64,000 nt of DNA from Ianthella basta (GCA_964019415.1 OZ025868.1:6908159-6972158), one strand, 5' to 3'. Counted from the first letter of the stretch, positions 10,837-23,408 are shown. The notes: generated from the sequence alone by a model not told the origin. Translations and numbers: made by a program.

Positions 10837-11805
10837 GTGCAATACAGCACAGCTGCAACCGAAAGAGGAAATTTCCCGAAATTCTGGAATTTCTTCTTCG
10901 AGGAACATGGTAGAAACATCTAGTTTACAGCATCATGGAAAGTGCTACAGTAGCTACGTTTTCCGGGCAGGCCGCAACTAGAGCTCTGTCACAAAGTCAG
11001 CTAGGGTCGCTTTTCCCATATCGCTACAACTTCGTAGAAAGCATCATATTTCCTGCAGTATGGGCGCTGCAATTGCGGCCTGCCTGGAGAATCAGCGAAC
11101 GCCTTTCATCTCACTAGGAACCATGTTTCGGAATCTCAGTCCATTCCCTTATGGAGTTAGACCTCGCAGCAGTCACCCTGTGAAACCGTCATCGGCAAAA
11201 ATGCCCGTAATCTTGTCAAAACAAGCATGTATTACGACTCACCTGGAAGCCAACGGCATATCTGCACCAGCCATCTTTCAGTCAATAGGAAATGGTGACA
11301 TAGCGCAGATTGCGCAAAGCTATGTGCAGCATCGTCTACTGAAGTCTTCCATACCATCGTAGTAACTCACTCTACCGGTTATTCAATAACGACAACGTGT
11401 GTGGTGAACGGAAGTGCATTCTTATGTATTAAGAAGTTGATAGAAGCCAGCCTACATTTTGGCCACAGCAAAGATGCTTGTAAAAACAATATCAATTGTT
11501 ATTACAAGGAATACGCGTTTGTAAATACAGATTAGGTATACTTTACAGGAGTGTTTTGGCGCAGTGCAAGCACTTTCAGAGGCACTTTTCTCGTATTAGC
11601 AGAAGATTTGGAAGCACAAATACCATATGTGATTTTCAAATGATTCTGAAAGGTGACCCTAGACTCCCTTCCAACATTAAAGCACTTGCAGCTATCTAGG
11701 TGCCCTCCATCCATGTCCCTCTCCTCTCATCCATGTCTTTTATAGAGCATGCATGTACATATGTTTGCATATGTATGTGTACGTGTTTGTGTACGTGTTT
11801 CTGTG

Positions 11806-11857
<52 letters not shown>

Positions 11858-13212
11858 TGATTGTGTTTTTGGCAATTCTGAGAATGTGCAAAGTGACCCT
11901 ATCTAACTCTTCCCTGTCATACATGATATATTTTGGTATTGACACAAATATCATAACATGTACAGACAGTATGCTAGTCTCGCGCACCAGACCCCCTGCA
12001 GACGGATCTGGAAGTAGTGCATAAGCCAGGAATGTATGAAATGAATTCTTGCACAATGTTTTCGGTAGTGCAGTAGTGCAGTGAGTGAAGTATCGACTGC
12101 CCAAATTCCATTGTATGGCTTGTACGGCTCATTTTGTTCTGTTTTGAGAGTGTACCCTAGCGAAGTCACAGTGCATCCATCCATATCCTTCAAGCGAGCC
12201 AGTGCTATGTCTCTAAATTTGAGGCGGCTGAGTTATGTAGAAAATGGCGATTCTCATTGGTTGGGGCAGGATCTTGCCCTGGGCACATGTCAGCAATGCC
12301 ATAATGCCATACTAATCCGCAGGATGGTCTGGCACACGATACAGTATACATGTGTGCCTTTTGTGTTTGTGATTATAGTAATATACACTGCTATACATAG
12401 CATACCGAAAAAGTATCCCAAAGCTGAGAACTTTATTGTAGGCATGCACAGAGATGGCCACAAACAATTTACATTTGTCAAGCGTTAAAGGAGTAGCTTG
12501 ATGCAATGAAGTTAAATGCAGTAATGAAAGTTGTATATTAGCTATATATACAGTACTGATGAAAATACTGTACCACGTCATACACATTCTGTTCATGTGC
12601 ATTCGAGGGTACAAGCTAGTACCTTCGTGTACTCACATCAATTAGCACACACTACTCACTTCGAGGTGTAAAATGGCGGCTGTGAGGACGACGCGTAAAA
12701 CAGTATTGAAGTGTAAAATCAGATGCATCAAACATAAGTTACTACAAACTTGATCTAGCTATGGTGAATCATCTTTCCAGCTACCAGAGAACAGATTGCA
12801 TCTTTGTCAGAGGAAGGCAAGAATATCTCGCAAATTGTGACGATTTTGGAGTCAGAATGATGAAGTCCCACTGCCCTGCTTTCCCACTCTTACTCATTTG
12901 TCTGATTTTGATAAATTATAGACAGGCTGTAAATGAGTCACATGTGTTGGCAGATTCTGACCCAAGAATTACCCTGCATGATTCAGTCCCACCATTTCAA
13001 TGAAACCCAACTTTCACAGTACTGTACTTTGTCCTTCTGTGGTCCACTGCATGGTTGACACCTGTTTCAATGCAGTGATGTTCAAGGCATGTCCCACTTC
13101 CTTTGTCAGTTCACAGTGTGCCATGAACTCCACTTTATTGCTGACAATTAAACACACCAGCTATCCCCTACCCTCTCCCATCCTCACTATCACCCCTCCA
13201 CACCCCCTGCAG
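10837..13212. other. Spacer upstream of the NLR gene
   Basis: No gene is established. It holds a small imperfect inverted repeat (GGCAGGCCGCAA near 10965 against TTGCGGCCTGCC near 11075) and a GT microsatellite (11811-11855). An ATGGCGGCTGTG start at 12673 has the look of a 5' exon start and might belong to the NLR gene, but no in-phase donor links it to 13213. Confidence 0.35.
11811..11855. repeat. (GT)n microsatellite
   Basis: A pure GT dinucleotide tract of about 45 bp. Confidence 0.95.
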
Positions 13213-16200
13213 GTGGAGCTGTGTCCTGACCTCCCACAGCCACTCCAACATATTAGGAAGCTTGCTTACGAGACGTACCAGCGGCTGTCCTTTACTGAGG
13301 ACCCAATGAAGGTACAGCACACTAAGGTAGCTGTACTGAAGAGTACCCCTAAAGCGAGTAAGAAGGGAAACCCTGATCAGAGCATTTTCCTCAAACGTTT
13401 CCGTGACTGCGGCAGACGACTGTCAGAGGGAGCAACTGAAGAAGTGACAGTCAATGACTTTCTTCGAGCAGGATCCCAGCAAAACCAAATTCTTTACGGA
13501 CAGCCTGGCACAGGTAAAACCACTTTCCTCAAACACCTGTGTCAGAAAGTGGCCAATGATGAGCCGAGTGACTTCTCCCTCGTCCTTTACTTCCCTCTGC
13601 GTGACAAGGCCGTGTCACAAGCTCTGATGAAAGACAAAAGTGAAGATGGTCTGGACCAACTTCTTCAGTACTACATCCCAGGAAAGAAGTGTTCTGCTTC
13701 GGCTGACGCACTGCTGGAGAGCAAAGGAGAGAATGTGCTCATCATCTTTGATGGAGCCGATGAGATGCGTGGCCTGATGGCCAGCCCCAATGGATGCCTC
13801 CAAGCAGCTCTCTTGCAAGGTCATCTGCTTCCTCAAGCACACTTCATAGTGTCCACACGTCCTGGTGCATGTCCACTGCTACAAGAACACTGCTCTTTCT
13901 TCTATGAAATACTCGGATTTGATGACAAAGCAGTGAAGTTGTACGTGAAAGACTTTTTCAAAAGTGAACCAGACAAAGGGGAGGCCATGTTGGGTGATCT
14001 GATGGCCCGCCCAGACCTCATGGGAGGAGCCTATATTCCTATGAATTTACTGATCTTCTGTTCTATCTACGAACGCGGGGTTGCAGGCAGATCGGTGTTC
14101 CCTGCAACCATGACTGAGTGCTACAAGTCATCCATTGCCAGAATTGTCACTCAAGAGAAACAAAAGATGGAGAGGAGAGATTACCAAATTAGCCAATCTC
14201 TCGCTGACCTCCCACCAGATGTTAAGCACCTGTTATCGTCCCTCGGTCTCCTTGCTTTCAAAGGTCTCTCACAGGAACCACCTGACTACATCTTCCAAGA
14301 AGCTGATGTGCGCCCCCTATTCTCCATTCCTCCTCACCAGCCCCTGGATGAATTCTCTTTCAGTGGCCTCCTCCACTTCCATGCCAGCCAGGACCCCGGG
14401 TATTCAACATTCAGCACCCTGAACTTCAGCCACACCACTAAACAAGAGTTCTTCGCTGCTTATCTTCTCTCACTGTTGCCCAAGGCAGAACAAGCTGCCT
14501 TTTGGAGGGAGAACCGCCACAACCCCAAGTTCGCCGTTGTCCTCAGGTATTTTGCCGGTCTGACACAATTCAAGTCTGCAGAGGTCAGCAAGTCCATCCT
14601 TGCCACAGTTGGTCACATGCCATCATCGTGTGACAGGAGCGATCCTTATCTTTTGTATGTATTTCACACTTTGTTTGAGTCTCAGAACGAGTCTCTCACC
14701 CAGAGCATTGTTGCCACACAGTTGAGCAGCTGTCTCACCTTTGATTTGTATCTCACTCCTTTTGATATCATGGTTTTTCGTTACTGCCTCACCAAGTGCA
14801 AGCATCTGACTGAACTACACTTAACCAACATATCTCCTATTTCCCATGCCAGTTTCCATCATGTTTGTTCAGTTGTGCAATGCAATCCTCATTTACAGTC
14901 TCTGACTGTGAAGGTATACAAGTTCTCCACTGAAGGTTAGTGCAATCTTGTTAATAGTAGATGTCATAATTATTAGTACACTGTGTAAGGATTCAGAGCA
15001 TATAATTTGTAACTCATTGGAATTATCCCTTTCAGTTATGCACAACCCTCAAAACAAGTGGTACTCTAATGTTGACTGTCAATGTAGTATAGCAACCTAA
15101 CTTCCTGTGATTCAGCATGATTTTAGATCATTCTTACTGGTTAACGCTAAAGCATCACTCTACAGAATATTGGTTTTGGTACCCAGCTCCCACTAACATT
15201 TCATGTCATTACCATTATTGCATTCTTCCCCTTACTAACAGATGCGCATGCTCTGTGTCAGGCTGCTGGGTCTCTAAAGAGACTAAAGTTGGGAGTGCTT
15301 CAAAGTACTTTTGAAGCACTGGCTGAGGTCTTTAACCACAAATCATTGGAAGAGTTGGACCTTGCGGTGTGGAGTGACAGTGAGGTAGGCTAGTAGTGTA
15401 CTACTATATGGTCGGAATTCTGACTGGAATTTTTTGGTGATTCACAAATTGATATTTGGCAGATTTATATAGTTTAGCAATTTGGCAAACTGTATGCTAT
15501 AATTGGATTTTGTAAACAAGTGTGCCAGTGTGATGAATTTAATTCCCCATCTAAATTTCCAGCCATTTGGTACATGCATCCATTCAGTTTTTGTGCGTTT
15601 GTTGTCAGCACCAGTCGTGCAGTCACCGCCATCACATCATTGCACTGCTACACTTTCCTGATACGAAATTGTGCCTTTGGTTGCTTAAAGCACAATATTT
15701 TGCTCTTGGCATGGAATAGGCTTACCTGACAGAAATTGAATCTGGAATTTAAGTATGCCACCACCACCTCCAGGGGCAATCTTTAAGCGTTCTGCACTAG
15801 CAGTATCAAATGTACTCTGTGCTATTCTTTATTGTGTATCTGGTGACATGCAGGGTGACAGTGCAATGTTGGAGGACATGGTTGCCCGTTGCTGTCTCAG
15901 GAAACTTTATCTACTGGGATCTAGCATGGCGCTCTTTCCTGTACTCAGTGGATTGAGGAGTAATTGCTCCATTACAGACTTGGTTCTAGGTGAGCCCATC
16001 ACTATGCATTCTTGCAATAGACCAGTTGCGTATAAGCGTTTAGGAATGCAGTGCGTCATAATTGCCTATGACGTCATCACTGGTGACAGTTTAATACATT
16101 GAAAAGATAGGGGAAAAGGTGTTGCACTGGCAGCCTTGAGCACTTTGTGCCAAATGCACCCATTTAGATGTCTCGGCTGGATGGTACGCACGAATACGCA

Positions 16201-18113
16201 CCTGACGGTCGTTGATTGAGGTTGATATGGCCTACAGTCGTCGAGATTGCGACTCATGAAGGGGCACTCGCCGACGAAAATGTGGCAAACGATTCTTCTC
16301 TACAGGTTTTTTCGACACTCCTGGACACGGAATAGCTTCTAGTTGAACTACCACCTACAAAGTATCAAGGTTAGCTACAGGTAGCGGTGGTAACGCAAGG
16401 GTGCTGGTCATAGCCTTATTAGCCATTACTCGCAGATCAGTCCCACTCCAGACGTCTACATTTGGTGACTGCTGTGGTGCTTTCGCCGAAATCGTGTCAA
16501 GAAGTCTTCGTTCACCACATTCTGGTCGCTCATGTCGGCGAATCCCCCTTCAAGAGTCTCGATCTCGGCAACTGTATGCCTTAGCAACTTCAATCAACAA
16601 CCGTCAGTTGCGTACTCGTGCGAACCATTCAGCCAGCCCATCTAAATGGGAACATTCGGCACGAAGCGCTCGAGGCTGCCCGTGCAACACTTTTTCCCCT
16701 ATCTTTTTAGTGTATTAAACTGCCACCAGTGATGACGTCATATGCAATTATCGCCTTAACCACAACATTCCTGAGTTACACGCAACTGGTCTATTCAGTT
16801 TGGTTATTCATAAATAGTGAAGAATGCAATGATGAATTCCAGTAATGTCCTTTTCCATCAATGACTATGTATTGGGACTATGTTGATCTTGAACATAGAG
16901 GCTTCTTCGAGCAATTTCATGCAATATAAATATCATACAACAATTCAGGACGTTTCGACCTAAGTGTCTTTGTCAGCTGAACAACTGAAAAATGGGGGGG
17001 GGGCTAATATGTCCTAAGTAAACTGTTGACGTCATGAGGGGGATGAGTGAAATGGTGGGAGGTTTTAAGTAAACGGCCTGAATTGTGTATGATGTAGTTG
17101 CATGAAATTGCTTGAAGAAGCCTCTATGTTCACATATGGTGCAACAGTGAGCCTCTACAGTATCTTTTTGATCTTTTAGGGGGTTCTGTGCACTGCTGTG
17201 TGGGGGTTCATTCAGGCCATGTACGATTTGACACTGTGTATCTGCCCTTTAGATGACTCCTCAAGCAGCCTGGCGACTTCCACAGCTGTGGCTACTTGTG
17301 TTCAGACAGTGCCACAGTTGAAGGTGCTTCAAATCAATGGGATCAGCCCTCTTCCAGTACTCCAGTCACTGTCACACAGAGACTCACCCCTAGTTACCTT
17401 CACAGTGATGATGCCTCAGCTGGTACGTCAATTGCTTGTCTTGCATGGCTTGTCAAATTTTGAATAATAATTATTTTATTGTCACAATGTACTTACGTAC
17501 ATGCACATCACAAAGTACACACAGTTTCTGTGCACTTCTGTCTTAGACTGGTTTCACTGTAATTATAGTTATTGTGTTGGAAACTGCAGGGAATGTGGAA
17601 TTCATTGTTTTGTTACTGCAAAGCTTTTCCAAGTACTGTGGCAATACATTGATTAGCATAGACATTGACTCTTGTTGAAGGTCATGTCAAGTTCTTCAAT
17701 GTGCATTTGATGGATTACAGAGTATGCATAGATTTAGGCTTTACCCTTAGATGCTGCAAGTACCCAACCATCACTTCTGGCTGTTGAGCAGCCACTTGTG
17801 TCCACCTGCAACGTATTCCATGAATAGTGTGATGTTTAGTCTTGTATGGTGTCACCTTACCCGTATGGTTATTTTGTATGTACAGGAGGAACTGAGTGAA
17901 GTACAGTTGGAAGAGGCAGCTAGTTGCGCTCAAGTAGTCAACGTGACAATAGATGTGATGGGAAGTTCTGGAGCCAGCAGAGCCCTGGCTGTTGGCTTCA
18001 GTAGGAACCCACTACTCACTAAAGTGGAACTGAGAATGGTACCAAAGGAGTTAGTAGAGTCCATAAGAGGAACGCTGTGCACAAACACAGCATTAACTGT
18101 GAAGATATTGTAA
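13213..18113 (+). CDS. NACHT-LRR (NLR-like) gene, five 3' exons
   Basis: Five exons (13213-14935, 15242-15384, 15854-15989, 17253-17422, 17886-18113) have GT/AG borders and matching phases (0-1, 1-0, 0-1, 1-0, 0-stop). They sum to 2400 bp, 799 codons and a stop. The first exon holds a NACHT ATPase: Walker A GQPGTGKTT (13498-13524), Walker B LIIFDGADEM (about 13738-13767) and the sensor-like FIVSTRPGA (about 13835-13865), then winged-helix and superhelical regions with the SFSGLLHF and KQEFFAAY segments. Leucine-rich repeats begin near 14800 (LTELHLTNIS) and go on in the small exons (LKRLKLGV, LEELDLAV, LKVLQING). Such proteins are cytosolic sensors that oligomerise on ATP exchange. The open frame from 13000 to 13212 is probably intron ending in a pyrimidine-rich acceptor, so an upstream exon is needed. 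No CARD, Death or DED domain was recognised. Confidence 0.85.
16015..16797. mobile_element. Long-armed foldback MITE in an NLR intron
   Basis: Arms of about 300 bp (roughly 16015-16330 and 16480-16797) are inverted copies. Shared landmarks are the CCAGTTGCGT ends, TGACGTCATCACTGGTG, GATAGGGGAAAA and a GATTGAAGTTG-like segment. A spacer of about 150 bp separates them. No transposase is encoded. Transcription of the host intron would give a long RNA hairpin. Confidence 0.75.
16889..17131. mobile_element. Short TIR MITE in the same NLR intron
   Basis: Terminal inverted repeats of about 60 bp start TGAACATAGAGGCTTCTTC at the left and return at the right, with one or two changes in the outer 35 bp. 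No coding capacity. It lies about 120 bp upstream of the fourth NLR exon. Confidence 0.75.
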
Positions 18114-19270
18114 AAAGGAACAGAACAGTTAATCGTGATTGTACGTAGAGTTTTAATGTGACTAGTACTAGAACATAGCTAACCATGCACAGAAGTAGGC
18201 ACACCAGCAGAACCTCAAGCATTATAATTAGTATTATCAATATTATATTTCTTTCATGAAACTCTTAAAGTTAGTTGTGGATTGATGCACTTATAATTAA
18301 AGCATTTCAATGTGCAAATATTTGCATACCTATAGCTAGCATGCATGCACTAGGGACTTTGTTTATGGCTGATGCAGCAAGCTTCCTCTTGCCACATCCT
18401 TTCTGTTTGGACCACCGGCTGCAATCAATAAGATGTAATTATATAAGCTACACATGCATATGATCACATTACAGGTACATACAACAGCAATTAATGCAAT
18501 GCTAGTACTGTTCCAGGTCTAAAGGTAAGTGGGTGGGTGCATACAGTTAATTAGCAGTTGAGACTTCCCCTTCAGTCACACTTGCAATATTGGTGAACAT
18601 GGTGGCTCAGCCTCCTTCGTGATCCACAGCAACTCTAACTTACAACTCCTCAGTTCCTAAGCCTCCCAAAAATCTGACATCAGTGATCATATGAGTGTAA
18701 ATGATAAGCCCTTCTAGTAATTATGTTGATTTGGAGGAAATTTAGCAAGGATCTTTAAAAATATTTCGTGAGTGATTATTGTGCAAACTGCCCATGTTTA
18801 CATTGTTCCCAAATTATATAACACCTGCATAATTATATGACACTTAGGGTTAGGCTTAAATGCATAACACTACACCTCAATCATTACCTGTACACAGTAC
18901 ACTCTCTTTTGCATGTTTTAGCTATAGATTGTATAAGGTAATATCATGTTTAAAGATGTGTGTCTCTTTCTATCTTGTTGTCCCCTTACCTGTATGCACA
19001 GTGCTACATGCATTGTTTTGGTAGCTGCTACCTTGCTACGGAATGTGCCCATGCTGTGTGAAAAGTGTTGCCCACCTCTGACAATCAATGTCACTGTTGT
19101 GTTCTCCTCTTCTTTGTTGGACAGCTTAAAAAGCACTGATACGTGGTGCCATTACTAGGGCGGATCGAAAAATTTTTATGACTGGTTTCCAACACATAAA
19201 GGTATAGCTATAAGGAAGCATAGACATTATAAGACTGATGCATACAAATACTAGCCAGAGGTGATCTGAC
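18114..19270. other. Intergenic or intronic spacer
   Basis: No gene is recognised between the NLR stop and the minus-strand Ig exon. A stretch near 19155-19225 resembles one near 51160-51230. Confidence 0.35.
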
Positions 19271-19545
19271 CAGTTTCTGGAAACCTTGGAAACACCCCTG
19301 GATCCTTACCTCCACCCCTTGCATTATACTCCACTGACACATTGGGCAGAGTGACTTTATAGGTAGCTGCACAGCCCCTGCTAGTGGAACTAACAGTGTA
19401 GTTGTGCCAATAGTTCTGTCTCCAAATTCTGTGGTTCAATGTCATCCCATTGATGGTGAAGTAAGGGTTGCTCCATGCTGGTCCCCCAGTGTAGCTGCAC
19501 TGGATCACGACTTTATCACCGATATTCACCTCATTGTAGGGCCAC
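19271..19545 (-). CDS. Ig-like domain exon
   Basis: On the minus strand an acceptor (tatgcag) precedes 275 open bases. The 91 residues show an Ig pattern: a start WPYNEVNIGD, the B-strand cysteine in VVIQCSY, a second cysteine in SRGCAATYKV, and strand-like ends VTLPNVSVEY. Sequons NYT and NVS fit an extracellular module. The exon ends in FPRFPETG. The base after it reads GTCAGA, a weak donor; the related remnant at 53674-53712 has GTAAGA at the same place. No other exon of this gene is certain. The direction and the homologue at 8882-8971 suggest a minus-strand receptor spanning the NLR gene. Confidence 0.6.
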
Positions 19546-19799
19546 CTGCATACAAGTGATGTGCAACAGCATCCGCAGCAGAAATGAGCATATAAGTACT
19601 ACTTGTCAAGATATAGACTGATAATACGTGCCAGATTAAGCTGGGTATTGTTAGCTTTGAAAAAGATAGTCTGTCTGCATAGTATATAATTTTGTGTTGC
19701 GCAAGCGCTAAGCCTATATATCAAATCAGAATCCCATTTTCAGGTAGAATGGGAATTAACGATTCTTGAGCGTATTTAATACACACATGCACAGCTACA

Positions 19800-22160
19800 C
19801 TAGCTACTCTCACTAGTCTCGTGAGCCAGACTATTGCACAACAGTCTGACTTTCTGAGACTATATAGCTAGCTATAGTGGTTCGCATTACTTTCGTATGC
19901 TAGAAACTGAAAGAGTATAGCTACCACATGTACTATGCTCATATAGCTAGATATTATATCATTATGCACAATTTATCATCATGTCAACAATCATGTCCAC
20001 TAAATGAAATAGCTACTTCAATAGCTTGAGCATGACATTGGCATGTGTAGCTAGCTAGCTAGCTTTATCACCAGAGGAGCCAATGAGATGAAGTGGTGCA
20101 GTTTACTATTGGTAACGCTTGAACCTGGAACTCACTACGAAAGATCCTATTACACTTGGATGGGACCAAGATGCCGCTGTAGCTCGCTATATTATTAGCT
20201 AAATAAATATCTACAGAATGGTGACCCTGCATGATTAAGAGGTGTAGCTATAGCTAGCTAGCTAGCTACAAGAAGCCACTAGTTTTTCACACAGCATTCA
20301 GGCATAGTAGGTCTGCAAGTACATAGCTGGCACAGCACACTGCTAGTAAGAGGTATCCTTATTTATTAATCAAAACGCATCGGCACGCTGAGAGCCAACC
20401 ATGAGAACTTTCTCCAATGCTTACTTGAAGGGGGAAGCCCCGAATAGTTGCTGGTTCGAAAAAATGGCCGCTCGACCTCCAGCAGCAAAGGCACTCATTT
20501 ATACTGATTCCTAGGAACCCGAACCTCCCTAGAAGCAGACTTCAGTGATTGTTGATGACTAGCTCTTCTTGCCACTGTGTTCGTTTGAAGGCGATTGAAA
20601 GAGGGTAAAGCTAGTTTATCAGCCGACGAAGGAAGCGCGCAAACAGTACTCAACACCCCAGAGCTCACTGTTCGTTAATCCCTGAACCTCCCTGAACGCC
20701 GACCTCTGTGAGTTGGAATGTCTGACCCTTCTTTGCTCTATGCTGATTTGGAGTGAAACCAACGAGGGTAAAGATGTTTCATTACCGAACATACGCAAGC
20801 AACTGAAGTCATAAACAGGAATCATGCTTGGAAGCTTAGTAGCTACTGTCCCTTGGCCTCCTAACCTCCCTGAATCATTGTCGACCTGCTGCTTGAGTGT
20901 TACTTGCTAGGGATTCCTGTTGCCTCTGTATTCCTTTGGGGAAGTGTACACCAAGGAGGAGAATGGTATACCTTCTTGGCAACTAGCACACCGTGTGTCT
21001 CAACATAGAAACACGTCAGCTGCAGGTAGTATATATCTAATCCTATGCCTACAACTTAATTCATTGCTTGTGTGCTGTTGTACGGTGAACTGTATTGGCC
21101 TAATGTATATTACAGTGTTTTCTAGTCAGCATGTTCCAATCCACAAGGTATAGCTATGCCATTTTTGTCCGTATTGAAGCTGGCTTCGCATAGAGGCTGG
21201 GTCAAAAACCTATGGAAAGAAATAGAAGCCGGGCCTCTATTTGGGTGAATATGGTAGCTATTTTAGTAGCCTGTTTATGTGGAGGAGGGGCAGTTGCAGG
21301 TCATGCTATCTGCTCTGTATGCTACCGGTGGATATCTGTGCTGTTTGAGCAATAATGCAGCAACATTTTGAAAGTTTTTTCTGCGTGGCTTTGTTCTTGC
21401 ATTATTGCCACTGAGAGAAACTCAACTACAGTGAAACCTGTCTAAGACAACCACCTTTGGGCCAGTTCTAACTGACCTTTATGTATACAGTAGGTGGCTG
21501 CTCCACAGAGATAGACTGCCATGCTTTAGAGCTGTTTGGAGCCAGGGAGGCTAGCTGTTTTAGAGAGGCGGCTACCTAACAAAGTGACCATCTTAGACAG
21601 GTTCCAATGTATAAAGTATTTGTTGGACAGATGTCCTTGCTATATTAAATGTGCTTGGGAACATCAGTCAGTGGTAACAGGGTGTGATGAGCACTGGAGT
21701 GCAGCAAAAGTTGTCAACCATCATGCACTCCTAGTACATTCGCTCAGAGATATTGATTGAGGCATAACACATTTGCACTGTTGGACTGTTGCATTTGCAC
21801 TGTTGGACAATGAACTGATGAAGAGTGTTGTAATATCTTGACTTACACTCTGCCGCACTCTCCAATTTCCGTGAACGTGTGTATATACATGTACTGTAGC
21901 TATTTAGATTAGCTACTATAATACAGTACGCATTTGGAATGATATTGTACAAGCCTAGCCTGCATGCAGGGTGAACATAACAAAGATGGGGCACATCAAA
22001 GTGTGTGCTTGTTGTTCCTATAATTATATATGATATTTCTGCTGGCCATTCCTAAAATTTATTTATAACAGTTTTAGATTTCTATGGTAACAGCTGGAGG
22101 TCAGTATCTGGAGTGTGGTTTGCAATTGCAATAACTTAATTGCAATTGGCCCCAGGCAGC
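19800..22160. repeat. Segmental duplication, copy 1
   Basis: About 2.4 kb matching 24570-27022 in the same order and orientation, with small indels throughout. Both copies contain three degenerate tandem units with the motif CCTCCCTGAACGCCGAC, an ATGGCCGCTCGACCTCC start-like site, and the same TA-flanked MITE near the right end. No confident coding exon was seen inside. Confidence 0.8.
21429..21609. mobile_element. Tc1/mariner-type MITE (CAGTGAAACCTGTCTAAGA family), copy 1
   Basis: TA-flanked, with ends CAGTGAAACCTGTCTAAGA and the slightly mutated complement ending in CAATG. It has no coding capacity. The same insertion sits in the second duplication copy, so it predates the duplication. Confidence 0.75.
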
Positions 22161-22701
22161 TTTATTTCACACTAGCTGAGTGTGGTATATAATTTAGTGT
22201 TACATTATTCATGTGGCTGACTAGTACAGCTTCCTCCCATCAACTTTTAACAGATGTCATTGGACATTGTATAAATGGGAGTAGCAGTCCGCTTAAATTA
22301 CAAGACTAGGTAAAACTATGCTATGTCCGTATACAATTGCAACTATTGAAAACAATAACATTTCCATTGTTGGTCACACACTATTAGTTAAATGTTTTAA
22401 AGTCTCATTCCACTTCACACCAAATCAGTAACTTTGAGACCACCGTCTGATGGGGACTGGAGTCCTGTACAGAAATGATAGCATTATAATCAAGGTACGG
22501 TAACACAATCATCTGCATGGTGTGGCTGAGCCATGTAGTAAGTATACACACTTATAGTTCAAAACAGAGTCTTTATAATCTTACACATGTCTGTGCATGT
22601 AAATTTTATATTCACCTTCTCCCAATATCCATGCTTCATTATGTTACTGCATGCTAGTATCATCTTGTCAAATCATTAAGTGGTGTTTTCTTTGTTTGAA
22701 G
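22161..22701. other. Non-coding stretch
   Basis: Sequence between the first duplication copy and the 22.7-kb exon series, with nothing recognised. Confidence 0.35.
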
Positions 22702-23408
22702 AGACCTGATTGGCTAGGAAGTTCTGATATGCTTAGTAGATTCGTACTATCGCTATCAAACACACGCCGGCCATCAAACTTCATAACAGTTCCAGGTATT
22801 TTGACAGCTTCATCAGTGAGTCTAATGAAGGTATATTTGAAAGCTGCAGAAAGGTGTGGAATTGTTCTGAACCCGACTATTGTGAACAAATAAGCTCCGC
22901 TTCATTCTGTTTCATGTGTTAAAGGCTTAGCTCTTGCTGTGACACAGTGGTATACACACATCATGATCACTTTCCCATTTTTCTTGCAGAAGAAGAGGTA
23001 CTCATGCAAGTCAACCCTGCTTATGAAGCTATTTGGAGTTTTACTGGACAGGTACAAAGGAAATAAAATAGTACATGTAGGTTGCTGTACATTTGTATTA
23101 AAGTTAATCATTCATTATGATGCACGAAAATGCAGATGAAGTAGCTCAACTGTGGTAATTTATAATCAGTAGCAGTTGCAGCTGGATAAGTATGAAGAGC
23201 AAATTGCAATTGAGAAAGGCTTTGGTAGCAGCAATTCGTAACATAAAGTGCATATGTATTATGTTCGTAGCTACATATTTTGGGTTCTATCACTAAACTG
23301 CATTGATCTCTTACCATAAGACTAAGTACATATGTAATTTTATTGCAGGCTATAGAATACAATCATGAACTGATACTCATGACCAACCCATGGTGTGCAA
23401 TTGTGTAA
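22702..23408 (+). CDS. Three small exons of a receptor-tail-like gene
   Basis: Exons 22702-22795 (phase 0 in, 1 out), 22990-23051 (1-0) and 23349-23408 (0, ending in a stop) have AG/GT borders and matching phases. The second encodes EEVLMQVNPAYEAIWSF, with an NPxY motif like that of the 9440-9873 exon. The third starts AIEYNHEL, comparable in position and phase to the AILYASL exon at 10236. This suggests a short paralogous cytoplasmic tail. The upstream exon with a membrane span was not found. An antisense phase 1-1 frame over 22706-22843 competes for the first exon but has a poor donor. Confidence 0.4.

Noticed and set aside
13000-13212. N-terminal 71 codons of the open frame leading into the NACHT exon
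   Set aside because: The stretch ends in a pyrimidine-rich acceptor (ccccctgcag) and its peptide is unlike the rest, so it is read as intron.
22706-22843. Minus-strand phase 1-1 exon with an Ig-like NLLSISELPSQSG segment
   Set aside because: The donor would be GTCTCT and the F-strand cysteine is missing. The plus-strand exon over the same bases has better signals and fits a three-exon series.
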